In this document: piece by piece, positions 56,908 through 63,899 of the stretch
How positions within the stretch are numbered: position 1 is the stretch's first letter
Layout: each line of letters starts with the position of its first letter
DNA from: Pseudomonadota bacterium
GTDB lineage: Bacteria > Pseudomonadota > Gammaproteobacteria > Burkholderiales > Burkholderiaceae_C
Length of the DNA: 64,000 nt
Direction: 5' to 3'
Assembly: GCA_020161145.1 (NCBI GenBank)
Contig: JAIUPQ010000006.1
Span: forward strand, 209,351-273,350
The notes under the pieces: generated by a model
What the model was told of the DNA's origin: nothing
Database searches by the model: none
Seen by the model: only the letters and a program-made list of their open reading frames with translations
Translations under genes and position numbers: made by a program

Positions 56908-57332
56908 GCGAAATCGCCGCCGCGCTGCGCGTCCAGGTAGGCCGCCACCACCATCAGGTCGCCCACCTGCCCGCCCAGCATCCGCGCCAGCGCGGTGCCA
57001 CCGCCAAACAGCGGCGCGCTGTTGCTGCGGCGCAGCCAGGCCCGCGCGCGTTCAGGCACAGGCAACAGGATTTCCAGTGCCGCGTAGATGCGCAGCAGAT
57101 AAGACAGGCGCTCCAGCGTGTGCCCCTCCAGCCCGGCGCGCACGCGGCCGGCCTTCCAGGCAAACAGCGTGGTGCGGCCCACGCCCAGCAGCGTCTGCTC
57201 CTCGGCCGCAGTCAGGCCCCATTCGGCACTGAGGCGAAAGAACACCGCCAGCACCTGGGCGGCCGTGGCGGGGCTGTGCACATCGGGCAGGTTGGCCTCG
57301 TGAGGCTGCGGCAGTTGGTACAGCGCATTCAT
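56904..57332 (-). CDS. MbcA/ParS/Xre family antitoxin
   Basis: 142 residues. A helix-turn-helix region lies at about 35-65 (TAAEEQTLLGVGRTTLFAWK), followed by the C-terminal DUF2384-type toxin-binding domain (GGGTALARMLGGQ). It neutralises the RES toxin and should repress the operon. Two inverted repeats directly upstream (57345-57360 and 57374-57389) are candidate operators, matching what is known for this class. ATG at 57332 follows gccgggc without a good Shine-Dalgarno sequence. Confidence 0.88.
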   Translation of the reverse strand: MNALYQLPQPHEANLPDVHSPATAAQVLAVFFRLSAEWGLTAAEEQTLLGVGRTTLFAWKAGRVRAGLEGHTLERLSYLLRIYAALEILLPVPERARAWLRRSNSAPLFGGGTALARMLGGQVGDLMVVAAYLDAQRGGDFA

Positions 57333-57344
57333 GCCCGGCAGTTT

Positions 57345-57389
57345 AGTTCGCGGGCGAACTGAAGTAAATAGTCAGTTCGCCAGAGAACT
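57345..57389 (-). promoter_or_regulatory. Two palindromic operator candidates for the RES/Xre operon
   Basis: AGTTCGC-gg-GCGAACT (57345-57360) is a perfect 7-bp-arm palindrome. AGTTCGC-ca-GAGAACT (57374-57389) is the same with one mismatch. Their starts are 29 bases apart, almost three helical turns, so two repressor dimers would sit on the same face. On the minus strand a TATTTA -10-like box lies between them, and the near copy ends 12 bases before the antitoxin start codon. The distal copy touches the patatin stop codon. Confidence 0.75.
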
Positions 57390-58324
57390 CACGCCGTCAG
57401 CCCCAGTTTGCTGCGCAGCATGGGCAACGCCGCCTGCGCCGCCTGCCGGCCGGCCTGGATGGCGCGGGGGCGGTTGCTGAAATCGGCGCTGCCCTGGGCC
57501 AGCGCGGGACGCACCACCACGTCGGCGTCTTTCAGCTCCATCTGGCTGAGGCTGCGCACCATGATGTTGAAGGTCTGCATCAGCACGCGCAGCGCATCGC
57601 CGGTGTTGCCGGCATCGGCACCGGCCGAGATGTCCACCGCCAGCACCAGCTCGGCCCCCATCTGGCGCGCAAAGCGCACCGGCACGGGCGAGACCAGGCC
57701 GCCATCGACGTACTCGCGCCCACCGATCTGGACCGGCTGGAACACGGCGGGCACGGCGCTGGATGCGCGCACCGCCGAGCCCGTGTCACCCCGGCGAAAG
57801 AGAATGGGCTCGCCGTTGCCCAGGTCGGTGGCGACGATGCCCAGTGGCAGCCGCATGGCCTCGATGGCCTGCCCGCCGGTGTTCGTGCGCACATAGCGCG
57901 CCAGCGCCTCGCCGCGGATCAGGCCGCGCAGCGGAAACGACCAATCGGTCAGCGCCGACTCGTCCATGCCACCCGCCATCTCACCCAGCTGGGCCCCGCT
58001 CTTGCCCGAGGCATAGAGCGCCGCCACCAGGCTGCCGGCCGAGGTGCCCACCACCAGATCGGGCCGGATGCCGGCCTCCTCCAGCACCTGGATGACACCG
58101 ATGTGCGCAAACCCGCGCGCCGCGCCGCCGCCCAGCGCCAGGCCCAGACGCGGTTTGCGCGGCGGCGGTGCGGGCGGCACCGCCACCACCGGCGGCACCG
58201 GCGCCGGTGGTGGCGTGCTGGCACAACCCGCCACCAACGCCGCCCCGGCCGCCCCCAACCACGCCCGCCGCGACGGCCTATATTCTTCACAGGAATATAA
58301 AGATGAAAACAAAGTCGTTTTCAT
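57389..58324 (-). CDS. Patatin-like phospholipase, probable Tat-exported lipoprotein
   Basis: 311 residues. RRAWLGAAGAA (19-29) is a twin-arginine-like signal and Cys34 ends a lipobox (LVAGC). A Pro-rich linker follows. The patatin fold has the oxyanion loop GGGAARG (65-71), the nucleophile Ser95 (GTSAGS) and Asp207 (DGG). It should hydrolyse lipid acyl chains at the cell envelope. The first 16 codons are AT-rich, unlike the rest, and contain a palindrome, so the true start may lie nearer the RR motif. It is divergent from cysI. Confidence 0.85.
   Translation of the reverse strand: MKTTLFSSLYSCEEYRPSRRAWLGAAGAALVAGCASTPPPAPVPPVVAVPPAPPPRKPRLGLALGGGAARGFAHIGVIQVLEEAGIRPDLVVGTSAGSLVAALYASGKSGAQLGEMAGGMDESALTDWSFPLRGLIRGEALARYVRTNTGGQAIEAMRLPLGIVATDLGNGEPILFRRGDTGSAVRASSAVPAVFQPVQIGGREYVDGGLVSPVPVRFARQMGAELVLAVDISAGADAGNTGDALRVLMQTFNIMVRSLSQMELKDADVVVRPALAQGSADFSNRPRAIQAGRQAAQAALPMLRSKLGLTA
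58303..58324. promoter_or_regulatory. Inverted repeat between patatin gene and cysI
   Basis: A perfect 8-bp palindrome ATGAAAAC-aaagtc-GTTTTCAT lies 56-77 bases before the cysI start. The right arm contains the annotated start codon of the patatin gene on the minus strand. A TATAAA box (58296-58301) stands next to it on the plus strand. The block is AT-rich compared with its surroundings. It is a candidate regulatory site for cysI, for example for a CysB-like activator, but no consensus match is claimed. Confidence 0.5.
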
Positions 58325-58379
58325 GATGAAGGGATTTTCCTAGAGTGGCGGCTGTTTGCTGCATTGTCACCGGCCCACC

Positions 58380-60119
58380 ATGTACCGCTACAGCCCTGCC
58401 GACCGCCAGTTCGTCCACGCCCGCGCCGCCCAGTTCCGCGACCAGCTCACGCGCCATCTGGCCGGTGAGTTGCCGGACGAGCACTTCCGCCCACTGCGGC
58501 TGCAGAACGGCTGGTACATCCAGCGCCACGCCCCCATGCTGCGCGTGGCCGTGCCCTACGGCGAGCTGGCCAGCCGCCAGTTGCGCCGGCTGGCCCTGGT
58601 GGCCCGCACCCACGACAAGGGCTATGGCCACTTCACCACGCGCCAGAACCTGCAGTTCAACTGGATCCCGCTGACCCAGGCGGCCGACGTGATGGAGTCG
58701 CTGGCGGCCCAAGACCTGCACGGCATCCAGACCTCGGGCAACTGCATCCGCAACATCACCACCGACGCCCTGGCCGGCATCGCCACCGACGAGGTGGCCG
58801 ACCCCCGCCCGTTTGCCGAACTGCTCCGCCAATGGAGCACTTTGCACCCCGAGTTCGCCTTTCTGCCCCGCAAGTTCAAGATCGCCATCACCGGCGCCGA
58901 CGACGACCGCGCCGCCATCGGCTGGCACGACGTGGGCCTGCACCTGCGCCGCGCCGCCGACGGCACGCTGGGTTTTCGCGTGCTGGTGGGCGGCGGCATG
59001 GGCCGCACGCCGCTGATTGGCCAGGAACTGACGCCCCATCTGCCCTGGGCCGACCTGGTGCTGTACCTGGAGGCCGTGCTGCGCGTCTACAACCGCTTTG
59101 GCCGGCGCGACAACGCCTTCAAGGCCCGCATCAAGATCCTGGTCAAGGCCGAAGGACCGCGTTTTGCCGAGGCCGTCAACGCCGAATACGCCCACATCCT
59201 GGCGCTTGACCCCACCGCGCCCCAGCGCCGGCTGACGCCCGAAGCGCTGCACACCCTGCAGGCCGCCTTTGCCGACCCGGCCGGCCTGCCAGCCAGCGCC
59301 CACGTGCCCGTCCAGCCGCCGCAGCCGGCCGACGCCCCGCCCGCCTACACCCGCTGGCTGGCGCGCAACGTGGCCCCGCAGCGGCTGGCCGGCCTGCGCG
59401 CGGTCACCCTCTCGCTCAAGCGCCCGGGCCAGGCGCCGGGCGACGTGACGGCCGAGCAGATGGAGGCCGCCGCCACCCTGGCCGACCGCTACAGCCAGGG
59501 TGAGCTGCGCGTGACCCACACGCAGAACCTGCTGCTGCCCTGGGTGCCCGTGCAAGACCTGTATGCGCTGTGGCAGCAGGCCCGCGCGGCCGGCTTTGCC
59601 ACGCCCAACATCGGCTTGGTCTCGGACATCATCGCCTGCCCCGGCGGCGACTACTGCGCGCTGGCCAATGCCCGCTCGCTGCCCATTGCCGAGGAACTGG
59701 CCCAGCGCTTCGACGAGCCCGAGGAACTGGAACTGCTGGGCCCGCTGGCGCTGCACATCAGCGGCTGCATGAACTCCTGCGGCCACCACCACTCGGGCCA
59801 CATCGGCATCCTGGGCATCGACAAAGACGGCAGCGAGTGGTACCAGCTCTCGGTGGGCGGCTCCGACGGCAGCCAGGGCAGCGGCCCCGCGCGGCCGGGC
59901 CAGATCGTCGGCCCCGCCTTTGCCGCCGACGAAGTGGCCGATGCGGTGGAAGCCGTCATCGCCCTGTGCCGCCGCGAGCGCCAACCCACCGAATGGATTG
60001 TGGACACCGCCCGCCGCCTGGGCCAGCGCCCACTGCGCGCCGCCACCGACGCCGTGCGCCGCAGCACCCGCGCCGCCCACACCGACAGCGCCCCCGAAGC
60101 CGAAGCCCTGGCCGCCTGA
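58380..60119 (+). CDS. cysI: Sulfite/nitrite reductase hemoprotein (CysI-like)
   Basis: 579 residues from ATG 58380; a TTG 24 bases upstream is an alternative. Two ferrodoxin-like halves are present. The coupled [4Fe-4S]-siroheme centre has Cys420, Cys426 (ACPGGDYCALA) and Cys463, Cys467 (GCMNSCGHHH). N-terminal siroheme contacts appear in RTHDKGYGHFTTRQN. With the DUF934 and cysH genes directly after, it serves assimilatory reduction of sulfite to sulfide. No CysJ flavoprotein is next to it, so electrons probably come from a ferredoxin. Confidence 0.92.
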   Translation: MYRYSPADRQFVHARAAQFRDQLTRHLAGELPDEHFRPLRLQNGWYIQRHAPMLRVAVPYGELASRQLRRLALVARTHDKGYGHFTTRQNLQFNWIPLTQAADVMESLAAQDLHGIQTSGNCIRNITTDALAGIATDEVADPRPFAELLRQWSTLHPEFAFLPRKFKIAITGADDDRAAIGWHDVGLHLRRAADGTLGFRVLVGGGMGRTPLIGQELTPHLPWADLVLYLEAVLRVYNRFGRRDNAFKARIKILVKAEGPRFAEAVNAEYAHILALDPTAPQRRLTPEALHTLQAAFADPAGLPASAHVPVQPPQPADAPPAYTRWLARNVAPQRLAGLRAVTLSLKRPGQAPGDVTAEQMEAAATLADRYSQGELRVTHTQNLLLPWVPVQDLYALWQQARAAGFATPNIGLVSDIIACPGGDYCALANARSLPIAEELAQRFDEPEELELLGPLALHISGCMNSCGHHHSGHIGILGIDKDGSEWYQLSVGGSDGSQGSGPARPGQIVGPAFAADEVADAVEAVIALCRRERQPTEWIVDTARRLGQRPLRAATDAVRRSTRAAHTDSAPEAEALAA

Positions 60120-60125
60120 GACACC

Positions 60126-60515
60126 ATGCACCTGCTCACCACCCCCACCCCCCTGCCAGACCTGGCCACCTGGCGCGCCCAAGGCGGCCCCGGCTTCCAC
60201 CTGGCCAACACCGACGACGTGCAAGAGCTGACCCCGGCCGACCTGAGCGCCGCCGTGATTGCGCTCACCTTCCCCGCCTGGACCGACGGCCGCGCCTACA
60301 GCCAGGCCCACGTGCTCAGAAGCCAGTTGGGCTATGGCGGCGACCTGCGCGCCACCGGCCAGGTGCTGGTGGACATGGCGCCGCTGCTGGCCCGCAGCGG
60401 CTTTGCCAGCGCCGAGCTGGCCGCCGGCCAGAACCCCACCCACGCCCACCGCGCGCTGCAATGGCAGGCCGGCTTCTACCAGGCCAACTACGCCGCGCTG
60501 GAGGTGGCCGCATGA
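60126..60515 (+). CDS. DUF934 protein of the sulfite reduction cluster
   Basis: 129 residues with the family motif FPAWTDGRAYSQAHVLRSQ (about 49-67) and GYGGDLRATGQVL. DUF934 genes almost always lie between cysI and cysH in proteobacteria that lack CysJ, and they are suggested to help electron supply to the reductase; there is no experimental proof. It begins 6 bases after the cysI stop, so it is on the same transcript. The downstream gap contains two copies of a repeat. Confidence 0.85.
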   Translation: MHLLTTPTPLPDLATWRAQGGPGFHLANTDDVQELTPADLSAAVIALTFPAWTDGRAYSQAHVLRSQLGYGGDLRATGQVLVDMAPLLARSGFASAELAAGQNPTHAHRALQWQAGFYQANYAALEVAA

Positions 60516-60629
60516 GCGCGCCGGGCCGCTCCCAAGCGCGAAGCCTGAAGCACGCCGTGCGGAAGGGAAATCCAATGCGCGCGCCGGGCCGCTCCCAAGC
60601 GCGAATCCCGCAGCACGCCGTGCGGAGGG
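60516..60629 (+). repeat. Two direct copies of a 51-bp interspersed-type repeat
   Basis: Copies at 60516-60566 and 60579-60629 have about 46 of 51 bases identical and a 63-base period. Each contains ccgggccgctcccaagcgcg, then cacgccgtgcgg. They lie between the DUF934 gene and cysH. All frames through them are arbitrary: one adds an Arg/Ala-rich tail, another a PSARRA(S/A)GFALGSGPAR pattern on the minus strand. Comparable Arg/Ala-rich translated strings are familiar from Comamonadaceae genomes, so a genome-wide repeat is likely. Confidence 0.7.
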
Positions 60630-60636
60630 TCGTCCA

Positions 60637-61371
60637 GTGAATGCCGTGGAACGCCACGCCCGCGCCACGCCGGGCTTCGAGCAGCGCCTGCAGCAAGCCG
60701 TCACCCTGCTGCGCCAGGCGGCCGACGCGCACCCGGGGCGCATCGTGCAGACCACCAGCCTGGGCGTCGAAGGCATGGTCATCACCGACCTCATCGCCCG
60801 CCACGGCCTGGCCATCCCCGTGGCCACGCTGGACACTGGCCTGCTGCACCCCGAAACCCTGGCCCTGCTGCCCGCCATCCGCGCACGCTGGGGCATTGAC
60901 GTGGAGGTCTTCCACCCCCACCAGCAGGCCGTCGTGCAGTTCGTGCGCCACCACGGCGAGCTGGCCATGCGCGACAGCGTGGCGCTGCGCCAGCAATGCT
61001 GCGCCACCCGCAAGCTCGAACCCATGGCGCGCCTGCTGGCAGGCCGCGACGCCTTCATCACCGGCATGCGCCATGAGCAATCGTCCGAGCGCCAGCGCGT
61101 GAGCGCCGTCGAGACGAACGACGACGGCCGCACCCAGTACAACCCGCTGGTCGACTGGACCTGGGCCGACGTCTGGCACTACGTGCAGCGGCACGACGTG
61201 CCCTACAACCCCCTGCACGACGCCTTCATGCCCAGCATAGGCTGCGCCCCCTGCACCCGCGCCGTGGCCGTGGGCGAACCCTTCCGCGCCGGCCGCTGGT
61301 GGTGGGAAAGCGCCGACGAAGCCAAGGAATGCGGTCTGCATGCCCGCCACACCGCCCCTCTGGCAGCCTAA
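60637..61371 (+). CDS. cysH: Phosphoadenylyl/adenylyl-sulfate reductase (iron-sulfur type)
   Basis: 244 residues starting at GTG 60637, the first start after the repeat block. It has the cysteine pairs Cys121/Cys122 and Cys203/Cys206 that bind a [4Fe-4S] cluster, and the catalytic Cys232 in ECGLH. The cluster cysteines indicate the APS-using assimilatory type. It forms sulfite from activated sulfate using thioredoxin. It belongs functionally with cysI and the DUF934 gene, although the repeat copies separate them. A frame continuing upstream has no coding character. Confidence 0.92.
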   Translation: MNAVERHARATPGFEQRLQQAVTLLRQAADAHPGRIVQTTSLGVEGMVITDLIARHGLAIPVATLDTGLLHPETLALLPAIRARWGIDVEVFHPHQQAVVQFVRHHGELAMRDSVALRQQCCATRKLEPMARLLAGRDAFITGMRHEQSSERQRVSAVETNDDGRTQYNPLVDWTWADVWHYVQRHDVPYNPLHDAFMPSIGCAPCTRAVAVGEPFRAGRWWWESADEAKECGLHARHTAPLAA

Positions 61372-61407
61372 AATGCGCCGTTTGCCCCAGCCCCTCGCCA
61401 ACCACCC

Positions 61408-61731
61408 ATGACCCACGTCGTCACCGAAGCCTGCATCCGCTGCAAATACACCGATTGCGTTGACGTCTGTCCCGTTGACTGCTTCCGCGAGGGCCCCAAC
61501 TTCCTGGCCATTGACCCCGACGAGTGCATCGACTGCGCCGTCTGCATCCCCGAGTGCCCGGTCAACGCCATCCTGCCCGAAGAAGACGTCCCCGGCGACC
61601 AGCAGTCGTACATCGCCCTCAACGCCGAGTTGGCCAAACACTGGCCCAGCATCACCAAGCGCAAGGACGCGCTGCCCGACGCCGACGACTGGAAAGACCG
61701 CACCGGCAAGCTGGGCGAGCTGATCCGCTGA
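61408..61731 (+). CDS. fdxA: 7Fe ferredoxin FdxA
   Basis: 107 residues. Cys9, 12? and the CKYTDC/CPVDC pattern (Cys12, 17, 21, 25) plus Cys40, 43, 46, 50 give the [3Fe-4S]/[4Fe-4S] layout of FdxA, and the C-terminal tail after residue 60 is typical. A small soluble electron carrier. It starts 36 bases after cysH on the same strand; as cysI has no flavoprotein partner here, FdxA is a candidate donor, though it is widespread and may have other roles. Confidence 0.93.
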   Translation: MTHVVTEACIRCKYTDCVDVCPVDCFREGPNFLAIDPDECIDCAVCIPECPVNAILPEEDVPGDQQSYIALNAELAKHWPSITKRKDALPDADDWKDRTGKLGELIR

Positions 61732-61746
61732 TTTTTACAGGCCGCC

Positions 61747-61776
61747 TTGTAGGGACCCAAAAAACCTGCCTATAAT
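61747..61776 (+). promoter_or_regulatory. Sigma-70 promoter of tRNA-Asn
   Basis: TTGTAG (61747-61752), an 18-base spacer and a consensus TATAAT (61771-61776). The -10 box ends 13 bases before the first tRNA base, so transcription starts just upstream of the gene. The -35 box is close to the end of fdxA. Confidence 0.8.
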
Positions 61777-61789
61777 GCAAGGCTTCGCT

Positions 61790-61865
61790 TCCCCGATAGC
61801 TCAGTTGGTAGAGCGCCGGACTGTTAATCCGTAGGTCCCTGGTTCGAGCCCAGGTCGGGGAGCCA
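61790..61865 (+). tRNA. tRNA-Asn (anticodon GTT)
   Basis: 76 bases including an encoded CCA. The cloverleaf is complete: acceptor TCCCCGA pairs with TCGGGGA, D-arm GCTC/GAGC, anticodon loop CTGTTAA with GTT, T-arm CCTGG-TTCGAGC-CCAGG. Anticodon GTT reads AAC/AAT. Promoter and terminator lie close on either side. The DNA immediately downstream has a different composition, as is usual when an element has integrated at a tRNA 3' end. Confidence 0.97.
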
Positions 61866-61886
61866 AAATTTGGCTTAGAAATCAAA

Positions 61887-61918
61887 GGCTTGCAGTGGAA
61901 ACGCTGCAAGCCGTTTTT
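61887..61918 (+). terminator. Terminator after tRNA-Asn
   Basis: A perfect 9-bp stem GGCTTGCAG / CTGCAAGCC (61887-61895 and 61904-61912) with an 8-base loop, followed by g and five Ts. It ends the tRNA transcript 22 bases after the CCA. Confidence 0.9.
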
Positions 61919-61973
61919 CTTCTACCCCACCCTTCGGTACACCGTCGGTACATTGCGCCCGCATGGAGCGCAC

Positions 61974-62114
61974 ATGGCGACGTTTGTGCCGGAGCGAAAG
62001 CAAGACCTGGTGAATGGTCGATACGAGCTGCCGGCGCCGCCAGCCGGCTCAACGGCGGCGGTCAAGATCATCGACATGCTGGGTGAGGAGTTGGTCATCA
62101 CCATAGCTGTCTGA
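61974..62114 (+). pseudogene. Short fragment resembling the C-terminus of a DNA methyltransferase
   Basis: 46 residues from ATG 61974 to the TGA at 62114. The piece VNGRYELPAPPAGSTAAVKI and IIDMLGEELVITI resembles the last residues of site-specific adenine DNA methyltransferases of restriction-modification systems; I recognise it only by motif, with no search done. It has no catalytic motif and is far too short to be active. It sits between tRNA-Asn and an OLD-family nuclease. Most likely it is the leftover of a larger defence gene, although a small real peptide cannot be excluded. Confidence 0.4.
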
Positions 62115-62159
62115 CAAGACCTCGACTCGAAAAACTACGTTGGCCTGGGGAGGCAAGCG

Positions 62160-63899
62160 ATGAAGCTACGAGAATTCACGATCCACAACTACCGCTCGGT
62201 CACGGACCTTTGCATCGAGGTCCATGACTACACGCTGCTGGTAGGCCCGAACAACGCAGGGAAGAGCACCGTACTGAATGCGCTGCGGTCGTTCTACGAC
62301 GATCTGAAATGGTCGCCTGAAGACTTCCCCAAAGCGGGCGCGGCGGACCAGGAGTCCTGGGTTCAGCTCAAGTTCGCACTGGACGCCGACGAGTGGGCCG
62401 GCTTGGCTGAAAAGTACAAGGACGGGGTAGCAGATCAGACGCTCACCGTTCGTCGCTACTTCAAGTCTGAAGAAAAGGGCCGTGTTCAGTCCGCCCAGAG
62501 CAACATCTTCGGCCTCATCAAGGGGACCCTGGACACCGAGTTGTTCTATGGGGCGAAGAACGTAGGCGCGGCAAAGGTCGGCCAGATCATCTACGTCCCA
62601 GCGCTCACGACGCCCGCCGAGCAAACCAAGATGAGCGGCCCGTCCCCGCTGCGCAATATGCTCAACTTTCTGCTCAAGAAGGTGGTGGCAAAGAGCGAGG
62701 CGTTCAAGGAGGTGTCGACTGCCTTCGAGAAGTTCAACGCCGAAGCCAGGAGGAATGATGGATTCCTGAGCGAGATCTCGGCGCCGCTGAACACCGCGAT
62801 ATCGGCCTGGGGCATCAAGATCGACCTGTCAGTTGGCTCGGTAGCACCGGAAGACATCTCCAAGTCGCTGGTGAAGTTCGCGTTCGTTGATGCCGCTCTC
62901 GGGGATGTGGGGTTCGATCTCGAACGCTATGGACATGGTTTCCAGCGTTCGGTCATCTACGAACTGATTCGCTTGGCCCCGACCTTCAAGGATGAAAAGA
63001 AGGCAGACAAGAAGGAGTTCAATCCGACCTTCAACCTCGTTCTATTCGAGGAGCCGGAGGCCTTCTTGCATCCAAGTCAGCAGGAGAGCATGGCCTATCA
63101 CCTGCGCCGGCTTGGCGCGGAGCCGGGTCAGCAAGTGATCATCACAACCCACTCGTCCACGTTCGCAGGCAAGGCGGCGGAACAGATCGGCCAACTCGTC
63201 CGCATACAGCGACTGAATGGGGCAAGCCGCGCCTTCCAGCCCAGGGGTGGCCAGATCAAAGCGCTGTTCGACCAGGGAGGCGAACTGCTGGCTGCCCTAC
63301 AGGCCTTTGTTGCTGATACCAACATACCGGAGAACGCGAAAAGGCGAGCCAGGGACATGATTGCGCAGCCGCCGCAGGCGCACATTGCCGAGCAGGAAGA
63401 GCGGTTTCGGTTTCAACTCTGGCTCGATGGGGAGCGAGCTTCGCTGTTCTTTGCCGACCGCGTGCTCCTGGTAGAAGGCGCGACGGAGCGAGCGTTGTTC
63501 AACTATCTCCTTGCCAACGAGTGGCACGACCTCACGCCGCATCGCGTGTGCGTCATTGACGCCCTGGGCAAGTTCAACTTGCATCGATACATGGCGCTGC
63601 TGTCGGCCTATGGCATTCCCCACGGAGTCATGCTGGACGACGACAACGACAAGAACCTTCACGGCGCGGTCAACGACTTGATCGAGACATGTGCGAATCC
63701 CGCGACGCTCGCTGCTCCGGTCAAGTTTCGCGGCTGCTTGGAAGACCTTCTAGGCATCCCGGTCCCAGACCGGGACGACAAGAAGCCGGTGGAAGTGATG
63801 AAGGCAATCACTGGCGGCGGGATCGACCCCGCTCGGTTGCAGGCCCTGCGCGCGCAGTTTTGCGCTGCCTTAGCTGTTGCATCCCGGATGATTGCATAG
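62160..63899 (+). CDS. OLD-family ATP-dependent endonuclease (GajA-like)
   Basis: 579 residues. The N-terminal ABC-type ATPase has Walker A GPNNAGKST (29-37), a signature-like YGHGFQRS (257-264), Walker B LVLFEEPE (293-300) with catalytic Glu, and a His in TTHSST (329-334). A C-terminal TOPRIM nuclease domain begins about 430, with Glu439 (LLVEGATE) and the acidic MLDDDND (491-497). This is the layout of OLD class 2 and of Gabija GajA, close to GajA's usual length. It likely cuts DNA in phage defence. GC content is clearly lower than in the chromosome to the left. A helicase partner like GajB is not visible before the window ends. Confidence 0.88.
   Translation: MKLREFTIHNYRSVTDLCIEVHDYTLLVGPNNAGKSTVLNALRSFYDDLKWSPEDFPKAGAADQESWVQLKFALDADEWAGLAEKYKDGVADQTLTVRRYFKSEEKGRVQSAQSNIFGLIKGTLDTELFYGAKNVGAAKVGQIIYVPALTTPAEQTKMSGPSPLRNMLNFLLKKVVAKSEAFKEVSTAFEKFNAEARRNDGFLSEISAPLNTAISAWGIKIDLSVGSVAPEDISKSLVKFAFVDAALGDVGFDLERYGHGFQRSVIYELIRLAPTFKDEKKADKKEFNPTFNLVLFEEPEAFLHPSQQESMAYHLRRLGAEPGQQVIITTHSSTFAGKAAEQIGQLVRIQRLNGASRAFQPRGGQIKALFDQGGELLAALQAFVADTNIPENAKRRARDMIAQPPQAHIAEQEERFRFQLWLDGERASLFFADRVLLVEGATERALFNYLLANEWHDLTPHRVCVIDALGKFNLHRYMALLSAYGIPHGVMLDDDNDKNLHGAVNDLIETCANPATLAAPVKFRGCLEDLLGIPVPDRDDKKPVEVMKAITGGGIDPARLQALRAQFCAALAVASRMIA

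Noticed and set aside
60516-60629. CRISPR-like array
   Set aside because: Only two imperfect copies of 51 bp with a 12-bp spacer; no cas genes or further repeats.
58287-61142. 951-codon minus-strand open frame opposite cysI, DUF934 and cysH
   Set aside because: Antisense shadow of confirmed genes, with repeat-derived GSGPAR strings.
61919-61973. Integrase start after tRNA-Asn (repeated cggtac words are present)
   Set aside because: No tyrosine recombinase motif or long open frame follows; the words alone are not evidence.
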